16,659 bases of DNA from the NCBI GenBank assembly GCA_002748015.1, contig PDRH01000125.1, positions 1 to 16,659 on the forward strand, written 5' to 3'. Both the position numbers and the translations under genes were made by a program. Each line of letters starts with the position of its first letter. The first letter of the stretch is position 1. The notes under the pieces were generated by a model. It worked only from the letters and a program-made list of their open reading frames with translations, was not told the DNA's origin and searched no databases. Source of the DNA: Bacteroidota bacterium. Its GTDB lineage: Bacteria > Bacteroidota > Bacteroidia > Bacteroidales > CAJPTX01. This document shows, piece by piece, positions 1-8,843 of the stretch.

Positions 1-3000
1 TTCACGCGTCACGTACTGCCTATCAGAGGGAGCTGTGGAGGCGAGTGGTTCATCCTTGAAGTAGCTCCAACTAGCGCGGGCTAGCGGATCCTTTGCTGCA
101 TCCAAACCCGCTACATCCAATTGCAAGAGCTTATACCTACCACCCGAGCACTTCGGCTTATCCTCTGCTGGCGGGTCCAGAATCACCACCTTAAGCTCAT
201 CGGGCCACGCCACATTAAACGCATCATCGGCCTCGCAACCTGCACCATCACGAACAAGAAGCCTATAGTCCCCCTTGCCCAAATCCGAAAAAACGCCACT
301 CTGGTTCACCTCCCTTAGAGCCTCAACACCACCCTCCGTCTTAAAGCAGAAGAACGTAACATTACCGCCACTGATGTCAAGAGGCTTTGTCGTTGCCTTA
401 TCTATGATGTCCGAGGGTTGCAAGAGCGCCTTCTCACCGTGGCAATTCGTTACCACATCCTCCACGCTAAAGCTGAACTCGTCCGGCATCACCACAGTAC
501 CACCATCCGTCCACTTCTTTACGCCGTAGCAAGCATCATCATCCATCACTACAACATAGAGTTGGCCCGGAGCAATATCAGCTACTGGCGTAGGCGTATT
601 CTTGGCTATTGCCTCAGAGGGGAGAGTTCCGGATAGTAGCTTATCGGGTAGGCTAACATCGCCCTCAGCATACAAACCATACTTATAGCCACCAGCCGCC
701 TTCCCACCACCGGACACAGTGAGGCTGAACTCGCCCTTGCAGGCGGCTACTCCCTGCCCCGAGATGTTTATTGCAATAGGGTCATAGCCTGGTAGCACCA
801 CCTTAGCCGGCTCCTTATACACGCAGCCGTCGCTGGTCTTGGCGTATAGCCACCAATCTCCCGGTGCCTCAGTAACGCTAGCCGTCCACTTTACCGCAGG
901 AGCTGTCGGCTTGACCATTTGTGCTGTAGGAGTCGTCGGTAGCACCACCGTCCCCGGCAACGGATCCGCTAGAACCGTAACCGATATCCCATCCTTGGCT
1001 ACCTTCTCATGCTTAATCTTTAGCTCGTAGGGGAACACATACCCAAAACCATTATCGCACCACCTCGGCTTGGTCGCAGTCGGAGTCCCTACAATCCCCA
1101 CAAACTCCATATTGTTTGCGGCCACCACCGCTTCAATATTATCCCTATTGCACCCCTCATGCAGCACCTTCACCTTGTTGCTCTTACCCGGCTCTACGAG
1201 AACTGCAGCCTGCTCCCCAGCACCGGGACGCACCAAATCCTTCTCCACCCCATAGTTCGCCCCGCCATCCTCTGACACCTGGTACTTAAAGCCCGTGCTA
1301 AAATCCGCCCCCCCAACTATACCAAACCGCAGCTTGGCCGAGAAGAGCCCCGGATCCGTCAAAGAGGTCTCCGAGTTCTTCGGGCAAACTGGCGCTATCT
1401 TATGCGCATCATCATCCGTAAACTCTATCGTATACGGTTCACGCGGTAGCTTATCGTCCGCAATGGGCACCGCCTCCGTATGGCAACCCTCCACATCGTA
1501 GACCATCAGCTTCTTCCCCCGCCCACGATCTGACGACACCACATCAAACTCGCCGGAGGATACCTCGTTAGCATCAGGCTTCTTCCCCAGCTTCAAATCA
1601 CCGAGAGGGCTTGGCACTGACGGATTATCCGAGAAAACGTAGTTGTAGTAGTTATTCTTGTTGGCCACCGTACCCGCCACTGCATCGCTAGCCGGGTTGC
1701 CCCCCTTAATCTCCACCTTAAGCTTACCACTACCACAATCCTCACTACTACCTAGGTCAAGCACCTTGACTGTTAAAGGATCCTTATCCTCAACCACCAG
1801 CTTCTGCAGCACGGTATTACCGTACACATCATGCGCCGTCAACGTATATGTCCCCGCCCCAACATCAGAGAAATCATGGCTGGTAGCATCGTAGCTCACC
1901 CCATCCATATTATCCAACACAGGGGATGCCACCGGCTCCGTTGGAGTACCCGGGCCATACGCTATACCATCAAATTTATAGTCCCCCTCCACCACATCCA
2001 GCACGCTCACCCCATCCCCCGCATGGCATTTCACGGTTTTCTTATCTATCTTCTTGGCCGGAATTGAAATCTTCACCCGCTGGTAGCAACCATTAGCATC
2101 CGCATCCTTTACCCACAGCACAGGACTGGCAGGCGCACCTGCAAGTAGCAAATGCTGATCTGGTGCATTCTGGTTGGTAAATGACGCAGGAAAATCACCC
2201 TCAACCCCTAGGGCAAAGCCATAGGGCGCGCGCCCCCCCTTGATATCCGCAACGAGAAACTCTGCACCTGCATCTGGACGGCAGTCTATCGTGGCACTTA
2301 CGCTCAGAGGTTCAGGCGTTGTCGGGTCGTGAAGGAAAACGATATTATCCCCAACTGTCCCATCCCAATCCCCATCATCCGCATAGCACTTGGCCCCTAT
2401 CCAGCACGTAGACTCCGCTGCACCCTCCAGACCCACCATCACCTTATAATCCGCATGGTTATCCAAACCCGTAAGCGTTACGGTTCCATCAGCCGCAACT
2501 GAGATCTGGCTAGCTGGCACATCGGAAACTACGCCATCCTTCCTCGACTTAGCCTTAGCCTGGAAGGCCGCAACCGTTGTCGGCACAACCTTCTTAACCT
2601 TTACTACTATCTTACGCCCATCGACAACCGCGACAGGCTTCGCAGGACTCCCCCCATCGCTCTTGTAGCCACCAGGACAAAAGGACTTCTCATCCTTCTT
2701 AGACTCTAGCTTCACCCCGTTGACATTCTTCACCTTGAAATCATCAGCAAAGCTAAAGGGACAGCTAAGGCTAGCGGGGACAGCCACATCGCCATTGGCA
2801 TTCTCCCCAACAGCATAGCGACCAAGCCCCTTAGGAACGGTGTAAACCGCCTCGTAGGCAAAGCCTAGGCGCAAGCGCAGGTTATATTCTCCAGGCCTAA
2901 CCTTAACGGACTCCTCCTCCAGCTCAGAAATCTTCTTCTTACTATAAGCCTTCGACCCCTCCAGATCAACCGTCCCCTTGACTAGCGCCTCTACCGTAAC

Positions 3001-6000
3001 CTCATACTTATCAACAAAGCCATTGGCCGGCGCCTCCGAGAGCCAACCACCCTCTAGCTTTATCTTCCCCGGCTTGCAATCCTGCGAATCCTCAGGCTTT
3101 ATCTTGGTCGTATTTAGCGACAAGCCCAAAGCCGGAGGAATCTGCGCAACCTTAGACACCGTGCAGTACTGATGCTCGGCTATGGTTGCCCTATCAGCCA
3201 CCTTAACCCCAGCCACACCACTACGCCAATTCCTATAGTAGGTCTTCACCTGCTGCCCCGCTGCATAGTCAAACCTTGACCACCCCTCATGCTGGCCAGT
3301 GGCTACTGCATCCCACTCTGTCTCAGTCGGAGCTACCAAACCATCCAGATGGCTATAGACCTGCTTATCGCTGGCATCTACCGCATTATCTAGCGTCCAC
3401 TTCACCCCCGCATTCTTTTCACCAGAACATACTGGAGGTAGTGCCTCAACAGTAAGGTCACCCAACCTATCATCATCTTCCTTCACAAAGAGCTTCACCA
3501 CATTACTCTTACAACCTCGCGTATCCGTAGTCCATACCTCTATCGCATCCGAGCTACCCGCACGCCCGCTAACCAGACGAAAGAAATCGCCACTAGCCGT
3601 ACCAGCAGGCGCATTTACAGGAACCTCACCCCCAGCGGCCTTAAGCGTAAATGGAATCGCTGTAGTGGGGAGGTGCGACGAAACAACCCTCGCCCAAATC
3701 TGACCATCGTTCGCACCATGGCATGCACCCAAACCGAAGGCCTCCACCACTGGGGCAGGATCCGGTACGGCAAAATCCACCACGCTGCTGCTAACCTCAC
3801 CGCAGTACTTCACAGGGTCCCCATACTTCAGGCTCGCCACCACCTTGTAGCTACCCGGCACCAAATTGCTGAATGTATGCTCACCCTTGCTAGTCCCGGC
3901 CTCAAGGGTCGTCGTCGCCTCTTGCACCGGCGTACCCCCAGCGTCCTTAAAGAGCTGTACCCTATATTTACCCTTATCCACTGGGAGCGGAGAACCACCA
4001 GAGACCTTAACGCTTATACTACCATCAGCACCGCACTTCGGAGCAACCTCACCCGCAATCTCCACCTTAAGTGCTGGAACATCAGTATCCAATGCATAGG
4101 GATAGGAAGCCGCCCCGGGATCATACTGCGCAACGCAACCAAACTTATCGGTAACATTAATCTCCCCCTGAAAAACACCAACATTAATATTTGTAGGCAT
4201 CTGCTCCGCCAAGCCTTTCAGAACCGATGGGCCTGTTCCAGAAGCCACCTGTATAGAATATTCAAAGGGCGTTCGATACCCCTGGTTCTGAAAGGAGAGC
4301 AAGGGCGGATACAGAGCAACCACCCCATCAGCCACCTCCGGACAGCTCGGATTTTGCACCTCTATTTTCACCTTGTAGTGAGATGCCTTCTTCACTATAT
4401 ACTCAGGGCTCCTACTGCTACAAGTACCATGTGACGCAACAAGCGAGTAGGTGGCAGGAGCTGGAATCGAAAGCACCGCCGCATTTACAGGTGGCACCAG
4501 CGCTGCAGCCCCTGCCCCGCTACCCTTCTCCCACGAATAGCTCAAGCTACCGGTCGCACCATTCCGTAGGGTGGCCACCCCCTCCATAGATGCCGCAACC
4601 CCCTCGCAGTAGTACCAATCGCCAGGAACCTTATTATCCTCCGTTAGCGAAGTCATATTCGCCACGGGAACCACCACGCTCTCAAAAGCCTCATCCACTC
4701 GCACATTCCACTCCTCGACATCAGAGCACTCACCGGCTATATCCCTATACGAAAGTTGCAACCGCAGCTGGTAATCCCCAGCCTCACTAGGTACTGCAAG
4801 CTGAGTACCAGCCACACCTAGCGCACCGGAGAAAAGCACATCCCCCGAAACACCCTCCATAGATTGGGCTGTAGCAACCCCATCCTTCACCAGATCCCAC
4901 TTCGCATCCACCTGCTTACCCGCCTCACCCACAAAACTCAGCCCAACGTTCTTCAGCTCCTCGCGCTTATCATCCCCCGTCTTCTGAGCCTCCAAAGCGC
5001 AGAGCGGGATGGGATTCAAGTTAACACCTTTGCGAGTCGTCGTAATCCTACTCCACACATCCACCTCCACATCCTCCTCCACCGCGCAGTTCTGGTAGCC
5101 ATTCAGGTCGTACTTCACCGTCGTAACCCCGTCCTGCAGCTTACTCAGCTCCACCTTATCAGTACTACCAGCAACATTCGCATGCGTAACACCCGCAGTA
5201 ATACCACCCTTCACAAACTCCCACGACTCCACGGCCTCCAGCCTATTCCCAACCTGCAGCACCGCCTCCGTCTCCTGCGTATTATTGCATATCGGACGGA
5301 TGGACTCCACCGCCAGCGTGGAGGCCTGGCGAACCGCAACCTCCACGGCATCGCTCGCTACACGAACCACATCGCCCGAATTGAGAGTTATCTTGTACTC
5401 CGAGCGAACCACATAGCGCGCCGCATTGGCCACTGGATACAGGCCGAGCGCCTTCTTATCAGTCGCCCAGTCCTCTCCCTCTAGGATATAAACCTTCTCC
5501 TCAACCACGCTGGCCACAGTCGCATAGCCAGATATCGTAGCCACAGCCGGAGACAGCACGCTGCTAAACTCCCCGTCCCATGCTTCCGTCGCACTCTCGC
5601 AGTACTTCAGATTAGAGGCCACCAGCGTAACAGTTGGGTAGGCCACAGTGAAAGACCCCAAGTCAAACGGGCTGGAAAAATAGGTCTCATCCGTAGCACC
5701 GGCCTCACGCGGTGTGCTCTCAGCCCAGGTCCTAACGCTTATCGCCACCGTGCTCTCCGTACCGGGCGTAAGCCCCAGCTTTGTCCGATCTATATTGAGC
5801 GTTACGGGAATCTCATCAACATACCCCGTGCCCTCCAGCTGGACCGACTCATCCTTTATCCGCTCATCGCCATCCACCGTAACCGTATAGTAGAGCTTGT
5901 AGCTCTCCGGAATCACCTGCCCGTCGAATTTCACCTTCAGCTTCACAGGGGCAACCCCCCCATCTGCCGAAACCTGCGGATTAGCCAGAATACCATCCAG

Positions 6001-7356
6001 CACGATATCATTCGGCTTAGGGTTGTACGTCACCACGTTGTCGGTAACCAAGAAGTAGTCCCCCGGGCAATTCGTACGCTGCATGTTAATGCGCAGCTTA
6101 GAGCTATACGCCAAGGGCGTACCCGCAATCACCTTAGGGGCCACAAAAACTGACTCAAACGTAGGGGACGGCATCGCCACCGGCGAAAGTTGCGTCTCCG
6201 TAAATGTCCAGTAGCCCCCACCAGCAAACGAGGCTATTTCATCGCTCGTGAGTATCACATATCCATTCCCAGAGGAGACCGAGGTAGCCTCCAGATTAGT
6301 CGGGCGCGCAATGTAGTTAACAGAGTACGTGGACGGTATGCGGTTACAACCAGTCGAGGAGGTCTTGAGATTCACGCTAAAAAGCATGTTACTATTCACC
6401 GTACCACCGCCTACCGCAGCATTGTTCGCATCGTCAAGCGCCGCCGTCTTCGATGGGAAAACAGAACCCACCCGCTTTATCACAACCTTACCAGGATCCC
6501 CCATCGGCTCGTGATACGAAAACTCTAGCTCCTGAAAATAGCTATCCCACTGAAAAGCCTTCTTCTTCCCCCGCCCAGGCGTGATCAAGTCTGTACTCGC
6601 ATCATCCGCCAGCTTCAGCTCAACCCCACCACCCGGCGTAAAGCAGTAATGATCAGGCACCACAACATCACCCGCTTCAAAGGGAACCAACCACGCAAAC
6701 TCAAACCCCTTATTCCGGTAGGGATCGTAGCAGGACTCAGCGGGGAAGTTCAGAGTGTAGAAGGCCTTCATCGGAAGCAACTTATCAGTCTGGACAAGCT
6801 GCTCAGCCCCACCCATATCATTGTAGCGCGCCCACAGAACACCAGAAAGATCAGGTTCTGGGAGATTATCTATCGTCAACGTCGCCGGTACAGCAACAGT
6901 AGAATTCCTACAGTAGTAATCCGTAAACACCCCAGAGGCCTTCGACAGCACTACGCTCATGCTCGGCTTCAGGTACACCTCATCATCGTAGGCCTTCACA
7001 CCATTGTAGTCCACCCCATCCACACGATAGCTCACCTCCACCCGAACATCCGCAACAGGATTATGGATATCGAAATCCCCGCTACGAACCAGTGATACTT
7101 CGCTCACGTCTGCTGCCGTCGAACCACTCGTCGAAAACGCTACTTGACCAGCACCCCGAACTATACTCCACGAGATGTTCTCCGGAGGATGCGTAGGGTC
7201 ATCAGGCACCAGCTCCAGCTCCAGCTTGGAAGCCCAATCATCAACGCACCTACTCGCCCCAACCTGTACAGAAGCACCCGCACCACGCACCTCTCCCACG
7301 CCCCCAATAAGGAGGAGCAAGGAAAAAAAGACACCCAAGTACAGACACCGCTTCAT
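1..7356 (-). CDS. Giant exported repeat protein, SprB/Ig-like modules, C-terminus outside window
   Basis: Seen: one open frame from ATG (7354-7356) to base 1, 2,452 codons, no in-frame stop in a full triplet read. Residues 1-25 are a signal peptide (MKR, then a hydrophobic stretch ending GGVGEVRG). Residues 26-760 are Ig-like modules, some with a YYC or YC motif (Cys149, Cys586) and Trp in the core. From about 786 on, modules of 85-133 residues start with C-x-G (Cys786, 917, 1005, 1108, 1212, 1310, 1427, 1560, 1692, 1777, 1874, 1991, 2100, 2206, 2305, 2403). Most end with Y-x-v-x-D-x-x-G-C just before the next start. Several contain a 'v-x-GG' strand like the SprB repeat (for example SISVKVSGG near 1113). 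Known: such modules form extracellular stalks of Bacteroidota adhesins, often T9SS cargo. Inferred: cell-surface or secreted adhesin exported by the adjacent por system. No catalytic domain was recognised. The missing C-terminus should carry a T9SS sorting domain if this is right. Confidence is high for the gene and moderate for the role. Confidence 0.9.
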   Translation of the reverse strand, partial: MKRCLYLGVFFSLLLLIGGVGEVRGAGASVQVGASRCVDDWASKLELELVPDDPTHPPENISWSIVRGAGQVAFSTSGSTAADVSEVSLVRSGDFDIHNPVADVRVEVSYRVDGVDYNGVKAYDDEVYLKPSMSVVLSKASGVFTDYYCRNSTVAVPATLTIDNLPEPDLSGVLWARYNDMGGAEQLVQTDKLLPMKAFYTLNFPAESCYDPYRNKGFEFAWLVPFEAGDVVVPDHYCFTPGGGVELKLADDASTDLITPGRGKKKAFQWDSYFQELEFSYHEPMGDPGKVVIKRVGSVFPSKTAALDDANNAAVGGGTVNSNMLFSVNLKTSSTGCNRIPSTYSVNYIARPTNLEATSVSSGNGYVILTSDEIASFAGGGYWTFTETQLSPVAMPSPTFESVFVAPKVIAGTPLAYSSKLRINMQRTNCPGDYFLVTDNVVTYNPKPNDIVLDGILANPQVSADGGVAPVKLKVKFDGQVIPESYKLYYTVTVDGDERIKDESVQLEGTGYVDEIPVTLNIDRTKLGLTPGTESTVAISVRTWAESTPREAGATDETYFSSPFDLGSFTVAYPTVTLVASNLKYCESATEAWDGEFSSVLSPAVATISGYATVASVVEEKVYILEGEDWATDKKALGLYPVANAARYVVRSEYKITLNSGDVVRVASDAVEVAVRQASTLAVESIRPICNNTQETEAVLQVGNRLEAVESWEFVKGGITAGVTHANVAGSTDKVELSKLQDGVTTVKYDLNGYQNCAVEEDVEVDVWSRITTTRKGVNLNPIPLCALEAQKTGDDKREELKNVGLSFVGEAGKQVDAKWDLVKDGVATAQSMEGVSGDVLFSGALGVAGTQLAVPSEAGDYQLRLQLSYRDIAGECSDVEEWNVRVDEAFESVVVPVANMTSLTEDNKVPGDWYYCEGVAASMEGVATLRNGATGSLSYSWEKGSGAGAAALVPPVNAAVLSIPAPATYSLVASHGTCSSRSPEYIVKKASHYKVKIEVQNPSCPEVADGVVALYPPLLSFQNQGYRTPFEYSIQVASGTGPSVLKGLAEQMPTNINVGVFQGEINVTDKFGCVAQYDPGAASYPYALDTDVPALKVEIAGEVAPKCGADGSISVKVSGGSPLPVDKGKYRVQLFKDAGGTPVQEATTTLEAGTSKGEHTFSNLVPGSYKVVASLKYGDPVKYCGEVSSSVVDFAVPDPAPVVEAFGLGACHGANDGQIWARVVSSHLPTTAIPFTLKAAGGEVPVNAPAGTASGDFFRLVSGRAGSSDAIEVWTTDTRGCKSNVVKLFVKEDDDRLGDLTVEALPPVCSGEKNAGVKWTLDNAVDASDKQVYSHLDGLVAPTETEWDAVATGQHEGWSRFDYAAGQQVKTYYRNWRSGVAGVKVADRATIAEHQYCTVSKVAQIPPALGLSLNTTKIKPEDSQDCKPGKIKLEGGWLSEAPANGFVDKYEVTVEALVKGTVDLEGSKAYSKKKISELEEESVKVRPGEYNLRLRLGFAYEAVYTVPKGLGRYAVGENANGDVAVPASLSCPFSFADDFKVKNVNGVKLESKKDEKSFCPGGYKSDGGSPAKPVAVVDGRKIVVKVKKVVPTTVAAFQAKAKSRKDGVVSDVPASQISVAADGTVTLTGLDNHADYKVMVGLEGAAESTCWIGAKCYADDGDWDGTVGDNIVFLHDPTTPEPLSVSATIDCRPDAGAEFLVADIKGGRAPYGFALGVEGDFPASFTNQNAPDQHLLLAGAPASPVLWVKDADANGCYQRVKISIPAKKIDKKTVKCHAGDGVSVLDVVEGDYKFDGIAYGPGTPTEPVASPVLDNMDGVSYDATSHDFSDVGAGTYTLTAHDVYGNTVLQKLVVEDKDPLTVKVLDLGSSEDCGSGKLKVEIKGGNPASDAVAGTVANKNNYYNYVFSDNPSVPSPLGDLKLGKKPDANEVSSGEFDVVSSDRGRGKKLMVYDVEGCHTEAVPIADDKLPREPYTIEFTDDDAHKIAPVCPKNSETSLTDPGLFSAKLRFGIVGGADFSTGFKYQVSEDGGANYGVEKDLVRPGAGEQAAVLVEPGKSNKVKVLHEGCNRDNIEAVVAANNMEFVGIVGTPTATKPRWCDNGFGYVFPYELKIKHEKVAKDGISVTVLADPLPGTVVLPTTPTAQMVKPTAPAVKWTASVTEAPGDWWLYAKTSDGCVYKEPAKVVLPGYDPIAINISGQGVAACKGEFSLTVSGGGKAAGGYKYGLYAEGDVSLPDKLLSGTLPSEAIAKNTPTPVADIAPGQLYVVVMDDDACYGVKKWTDGGTVVMPDEFSFSVEDVVTNCHGEKALLQPSDIIDKATTKPLDISGGNVTFFCFKTEGGVEALREVNQSGVFSDLGKGDYRLLVRDGAGCEADDAFNVAWPDELKVVILDPPAEDKPKCSGGRYKLLQLDVAGLDAAKDPLARASWSYFKDEPLASTAPSDRQYVTRE

Positions 7357-7493
7357 ACAGATATACCGCCTATCAAAGCCTAGCTAGAAAACCACCGACA
7401 ACCACAGAATGAACAAAAAATGTGCATCACTATCCGCTAAGCCTCAAACTTTTATACTACATCCAACCCAAACAATTACCGAGTACTAGCTAC

Positions 7494-7520
7494 CAAATAT
7501 ACTACAATTATACGAACCAA
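7494..7520 (-). promoter_or_regulatory. Candidate Bacteroidota-type promoter for the giant gene
   Basis: On the minus strand, TATATTTG (7494-7501) matches the Bacteroidota -7 consensus TAnnTTTG exactly. A TTG (7518-7520) lies 16 bases upstream, close to the usual -33 spacing. Transcription would begin near 7487, leaving a leader of about 130 bases. It sits downstream of the porN terminator, which fits a separate transcription unit. The match is by eye only, and AT-rich spacers produce chance matches. Confidence 0.5.
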
Positions 7521-7625
7521 CTAGCACCTGCAACCTACACTTACACCAGTTAGCGAGATTCATACACCAACAGACTCTCCTCCCTATAGTACAACGGAAA
7601 AAAGCCACAAACCGACTGGCTAGGG

Positions 7626-7652
7626 AAAAAAACGGGCGACTCTTGTCGCCCG
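7626..7652 (-). terminator. Intrinsic terminator of the porPKLMN operon
   Basis: The minus strand reads CGGGCGAC, loop AAGA, GTCGCCCG, then seven Ts. That is a perfect 8-bp GC-rich stem with a tetraloop and U tract, starting about 25 bases after the porN stop codon. It marks the end of the T9SS operon and implies that the giant gene downstream is transcribed mainly from its own promoter. Confidence 0.92.
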
Positions 7653-7677
7653 TATAACACCAACCAGCAAACATGGG

Positions 7678-8715
7678 CTAGTACTCCCACATATCTATCT
7701 CGCGGTTGAAAATCTCATAGTAGATCCGCTCCGCTTCGCGCATAATCGGGATACCACCACGCTCATACTCATTGATTGCACGGTTGTCATACTCGTTGCT
7801 CTCGCGAATGATATACGAGCCAAACCGGCGCTTGAAGAACATATCATCATAGGAACACGGCTGAGCATCATTCCTCGGGTTATAGAACGCTGTCTTGGTC
7901 AAAACCTTACGCGCCTCGGGGTAGTACACCCAGAACGTCGGCTTCAGCTTAGGCTCCGCCTTCGGCATGTCGCCCCCCTCCTCCGGGGAGCCCAACGGCT
8001 CGTCCATCATCATCGTCTCATCGTAGTAGAAGCGAACGGGGCAGATGCCCAGCAGACGAACCTTCAGCACCGAGAGCTTCGTATCGAAGAACCACTCCTC
8101 CTTCAGCCATATCTGCTTCACCTCCTGCCACGGGATATCACCCTCCGTAACCTTCATCGTCTTCGTGCCATCAGGATTCGTGATCATCGTCGTATCCACC
8201 ATGTCCATGTCCATGCCCATCGACATGCGAACCTCACCCGGTGTATAACGCTGAACAAACTCATCACCCGGAGACTGGAAGCCCGGCATCGGGTCGTACG
8301 CATGGATCTCCTTATTCATCACTGCGTAGTAGAGCGCCTGCGTGAGGCTCTTCCGATCGCGCATCTTCATCGTCGGGTAGTACAACGGGAAGTTGATCTT
8401 CTGACGCAGGTCTATCACGCGCCAGATTACCTTCGACCACAGCACATCCGCCTCGCGAACGTAGGCGTACGGAATCGGCTTTATCTTATCAGTAACCGTC
8501 TCCCGCTTGAAAACACCCTGCGGGGGCATAGGAATAGAATCGAAGGGGATCTCCTGTGGAGGCTCTGCCTCTACCTGCTCACGCCCCCCATAATAGTCCT
8601 CCTCATCATAGCTATCATCCTGTGCGTTTACAACAGGCACCACCGCCAGCACAGCGAGCAGCAGCACCACGCTCATGCCCGCACTCTTCTTGTCAAAAAC
8701 TCTCCTCATAATCAT
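7678..8715 (-). CDS. porN: PorN/GldN, T9SS periplasmic ring component
   Basis: Role (known family): PorN binds the PorK lipoprotein to form large rings under the outer membrane, and it contacts the PorM motor. Seen: ATG at 8715 gives 345 residues, close to the family's usual length of about 350. An in-frame ATG at 8709 and a TTG at 8730 are alternative starts. Residues 1-31 form a signal peptide (M-I-M-R-R, hydrophobic core, VVNA before Gln32) with no lipobox. The mature N-terminus is acidic (residues 33-40). The segment around 85-145 (VLWSKVIWRVIDLRQKINFP and after) and the LGICPVRFY strand near 222-230 are typical of GldN. Oddities: a Met/Asp cluster at 164-177 and a Met-, Pro- and Glu-rich stretch at 233-258 look like lineage-specific insertions. 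It is the last gene of the operon and is followed by a strong terminator. Confidence 0.93.
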   Translation of the reverse strand: MIMRRVFDKKSAGMSVVLLLAVLAVVPVVNAQDDSYDEEDYYGGREQVEAEPPQEIPFDSIPMPPQGVFKRETVTDKIKPIPYAYVREADVLWSKVIWRVIDLRQKINFPLYYPTMKMRDRKSLTQALYYAVMNKEIHAYDPMPGFQSPGDEFVQRYTPGEVRMSMGMDMDMVDTTMITNPDGTKTMKVTEGDIPWQEVKQIWLKEEWFFDTKLSVLKVRLLGICPVRFYYDETMMMDEPLGSPEEGGDMPKAEPKLKPTFWVYYPEARKVLTKTAFYNPRNDAQPCSYDDMFFKRRFGSYIIRESNEYDNRAINEYERGGIPIMREAERIYYEIFNREIDMWEY

Positions 8716-8790
8716 CAGTTCTATATACAACGCCTCAGGAACATGCCTAGCCTACTACACCCAACGGCACCCCCTATTCCGATATCAACA

Positions 8791-8834
8791 CTCAGCCTGG
8801 CCACGAGGCTGCTAGAGTCCGCAACCAGGCTGAG
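8791..8834 (-). repeat. 10-bp inverted repeat (stem-loop) between porM and porN
   Basis: The arms at 8791-8800 and 8825-8834 are perfect inverse complements (CTCAGCCTGG / CCAGGCTGAG), separated by 24 bases. The structure begins 9 bases after the porM stop codon and is not followed by a U tract, so it is not a standard intrinsic terminator. It could protect the 3' end of an upstream mRNA segment or tune the porM:porN ratio. That function is inference. Confidence 0.7.
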
Positions 8835-8843
8835 AATACTAGT

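Larger units (their letters stand above)
7357..7677 (-). other. Intergenic region between porN and the giant gene
   Basis: This 321-base spacer is richer in A and T than its surroundings. It holds the porN terminator (7626-7652), a promoter-like site (7494-7520) and, by inference, a 5' leader of about 130 bases for the giant gene. The leader contains a run of Ts (minus strand) near 7415-7420. No convincing Shine-Dalgarno sequence precedes the ATG at 7356, where the sequence reads GCGGTATATCTGT, as is common in Bacteroidota. A 62-codon frame at 7486-7674 overlaps both terminator and promoter and is not believed to be a gene. Confidence 0.7.

Noticed and set aside
3673..4434. 253-codon plus-strand frame inside the giant gene
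   Set aside because: It overlaps a module-containing part of the giant protein on the other strand and has a shadow-like Arg/His/Leu-rich composition. It has no recognisable domain.
7486..7674. 62-codon minus-strand frame between porN and the giant gene
   Set aside because: It runs through the porN terminator stem and the promoter-like site, and its composition (many Cys, Arg and Phe, no motif) looks non-coding.
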